From an uncultured Anaerolineaceae bacterium (lineage in GTDB: Bacteria > Chloroflexota > Anaerolineae > Anaerolineales > Anaerolineaceae), in NCBI GenBank assembly GCA_937897615.1, contig CALCNO010000080.1, positions 1-13,586 on the forward strand: 13,586 bases of DNA, written 5' to 3'. The stretch's first letter is position 1. Every line of letters begins with the position of its first letter. This document shows positions 13,282-13,586 of this stretch, piece after piece. A program made the translations under genes and the position numbers. A model generated the notes under the pieces. That model searched no databases, was not told the DNA's origin, and was given only the letters and a program-made list of their open reading frames with translations.

Positions 13282-13586
13282 ATGAATAGTATCCAGAAAG
13301 CGATCGTTCCGGGGATGTTGGCAGGTGTGCTGGCGCTGGTTGGCCTTAGCCGGCTGGTGAACCCGCCCACCACCGTTTCCGCCGCCACCGAGGAAGCACC
13401 GCAGGCGGCCCCGGCAGCCAGCGCCCCCGGCGGCTGCCAGTACGCCGAGCGTTACCCATCCAAGACCCTGCCCTGGTGTGAACTGATCGAGCAGTCCGCC
13501 AATGAATACGGCGTGGATGCCCTTTTGATCGCGGCGGTGATGCTGCAGGAGAGCGGCGGCCAGCCGGAGGTGATGTCCGGTTCCGG
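13282..13586 (+). CDS. Secreted SLT-type lytic transglycosylase (5' part, cut by window edge)
   Basis: One hundred and one codons are visible, running off the right edge. Residues 1-34 form a signal peptide or membrane anchor with a Val-Ser-Ala-like cleavage site. A Pro/Ala-rich linker (about 35-50) follows, and then the start of an SLT (GH23-like) domain: PWCELIEQSANEYGVDALLIAAVMLQESGG. E90 in Q-E-S-G-G is the expected catalytic acid. Cys52 and Cys66 could form a disulphide outside the cell. The enzyme would cleave the MurNAc-GlcNAc bond of peptidoglycan. A strong Shine-Dalgarno (AGGAGGT, 13270-13276) lies 5 nt before the ATG. The rest of the SLT domain is outside the window, so activity and any extra domains cannot be judged. 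Confidence 0.85.
   Translation, partial: MNSIQKAIVPGMLAGVLALVGLSRLVNPPTTVSAATEEAPQAAPAASAPGGCQYAERYPSKTLPWCELIEQSANEYGVDALLIAAVMLQESGGQPEVMSGS

Overview
The window looks like a chromosomal segment of a bacterium from Chloroflexota, most likely class Anaerolineae. This is inferred from gene content, not from a marker gene. The main clue is a large Agl23-type (TIGR03663) membrane protein fused to an NHL propeller. A ClpC-type AAA+ unfoldase, a free-standing GDP-mannose 4,6-dehydratase and a Pro/Ala-rich secreted lytic transglycosylase are compatible with it. No phage, insertion sequence, CRISPR array, tRNA or rRNA was seen.

Layout from left to right. (1) Positions 1-2244, minus strand: a multi-pass GT-C glycosyltransferase (GT39/PMT-like), followed 2 nt later by the 5' part of a SAM-dependent methyltransferase that begins on a TTG codon and runs off the left edge. 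(2) Positions 2245-2622: a divergent intergenic region with two hairpins and an extended -10 promoter. (3) Positions 2623-7895, plus strand: a membrane-anchored serine hydrolase of the class A beta-lactamase fold, then the 1245-residue Agl23-like/NHL fusion. A strong two-way terminator follows. (4) Positions 7956-9369, minus strand: a tandem GNAT acetyltransferase with a possibly leaderless GTG start, then a small four-helix membrane protein of the phage-holin-4 superfamily. (5) Positions 9551-11992, plus strand: ClpC. (6) Positions 12110-13180, plus strand: GDP-mannose 4,6-dehydratase. (7) Positions 13282 to the right edge, plus strand: the N-terminal third or so of a secreted SLT lytic transglycosylase.

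The left half reads as an envelope/glycan neighbourhood: two polytopic GT-C proteins that would use polyprenyl-linked sugars on the outer face of the membrane, a methyltransferase of a kind often found with glycan genes, and a cell-wall-type serine hydrolase. gmd (GDP-6-deoxy-mannose precursor) and the lytic transglycosylase at the right end fit an envelope theme but are separate transcription units. clpC is a housekeeping proteostasis gene with its own promoter and terminator. Three plus-strand promoters carry a TGn extended -10, and most plus-strand units end in clear rho-independent terminators.

The most unusual item is the fusion of an Agl23-like membrane domain to a complete six-bladed NHL propeller plus an unassigned C-terminal tail.
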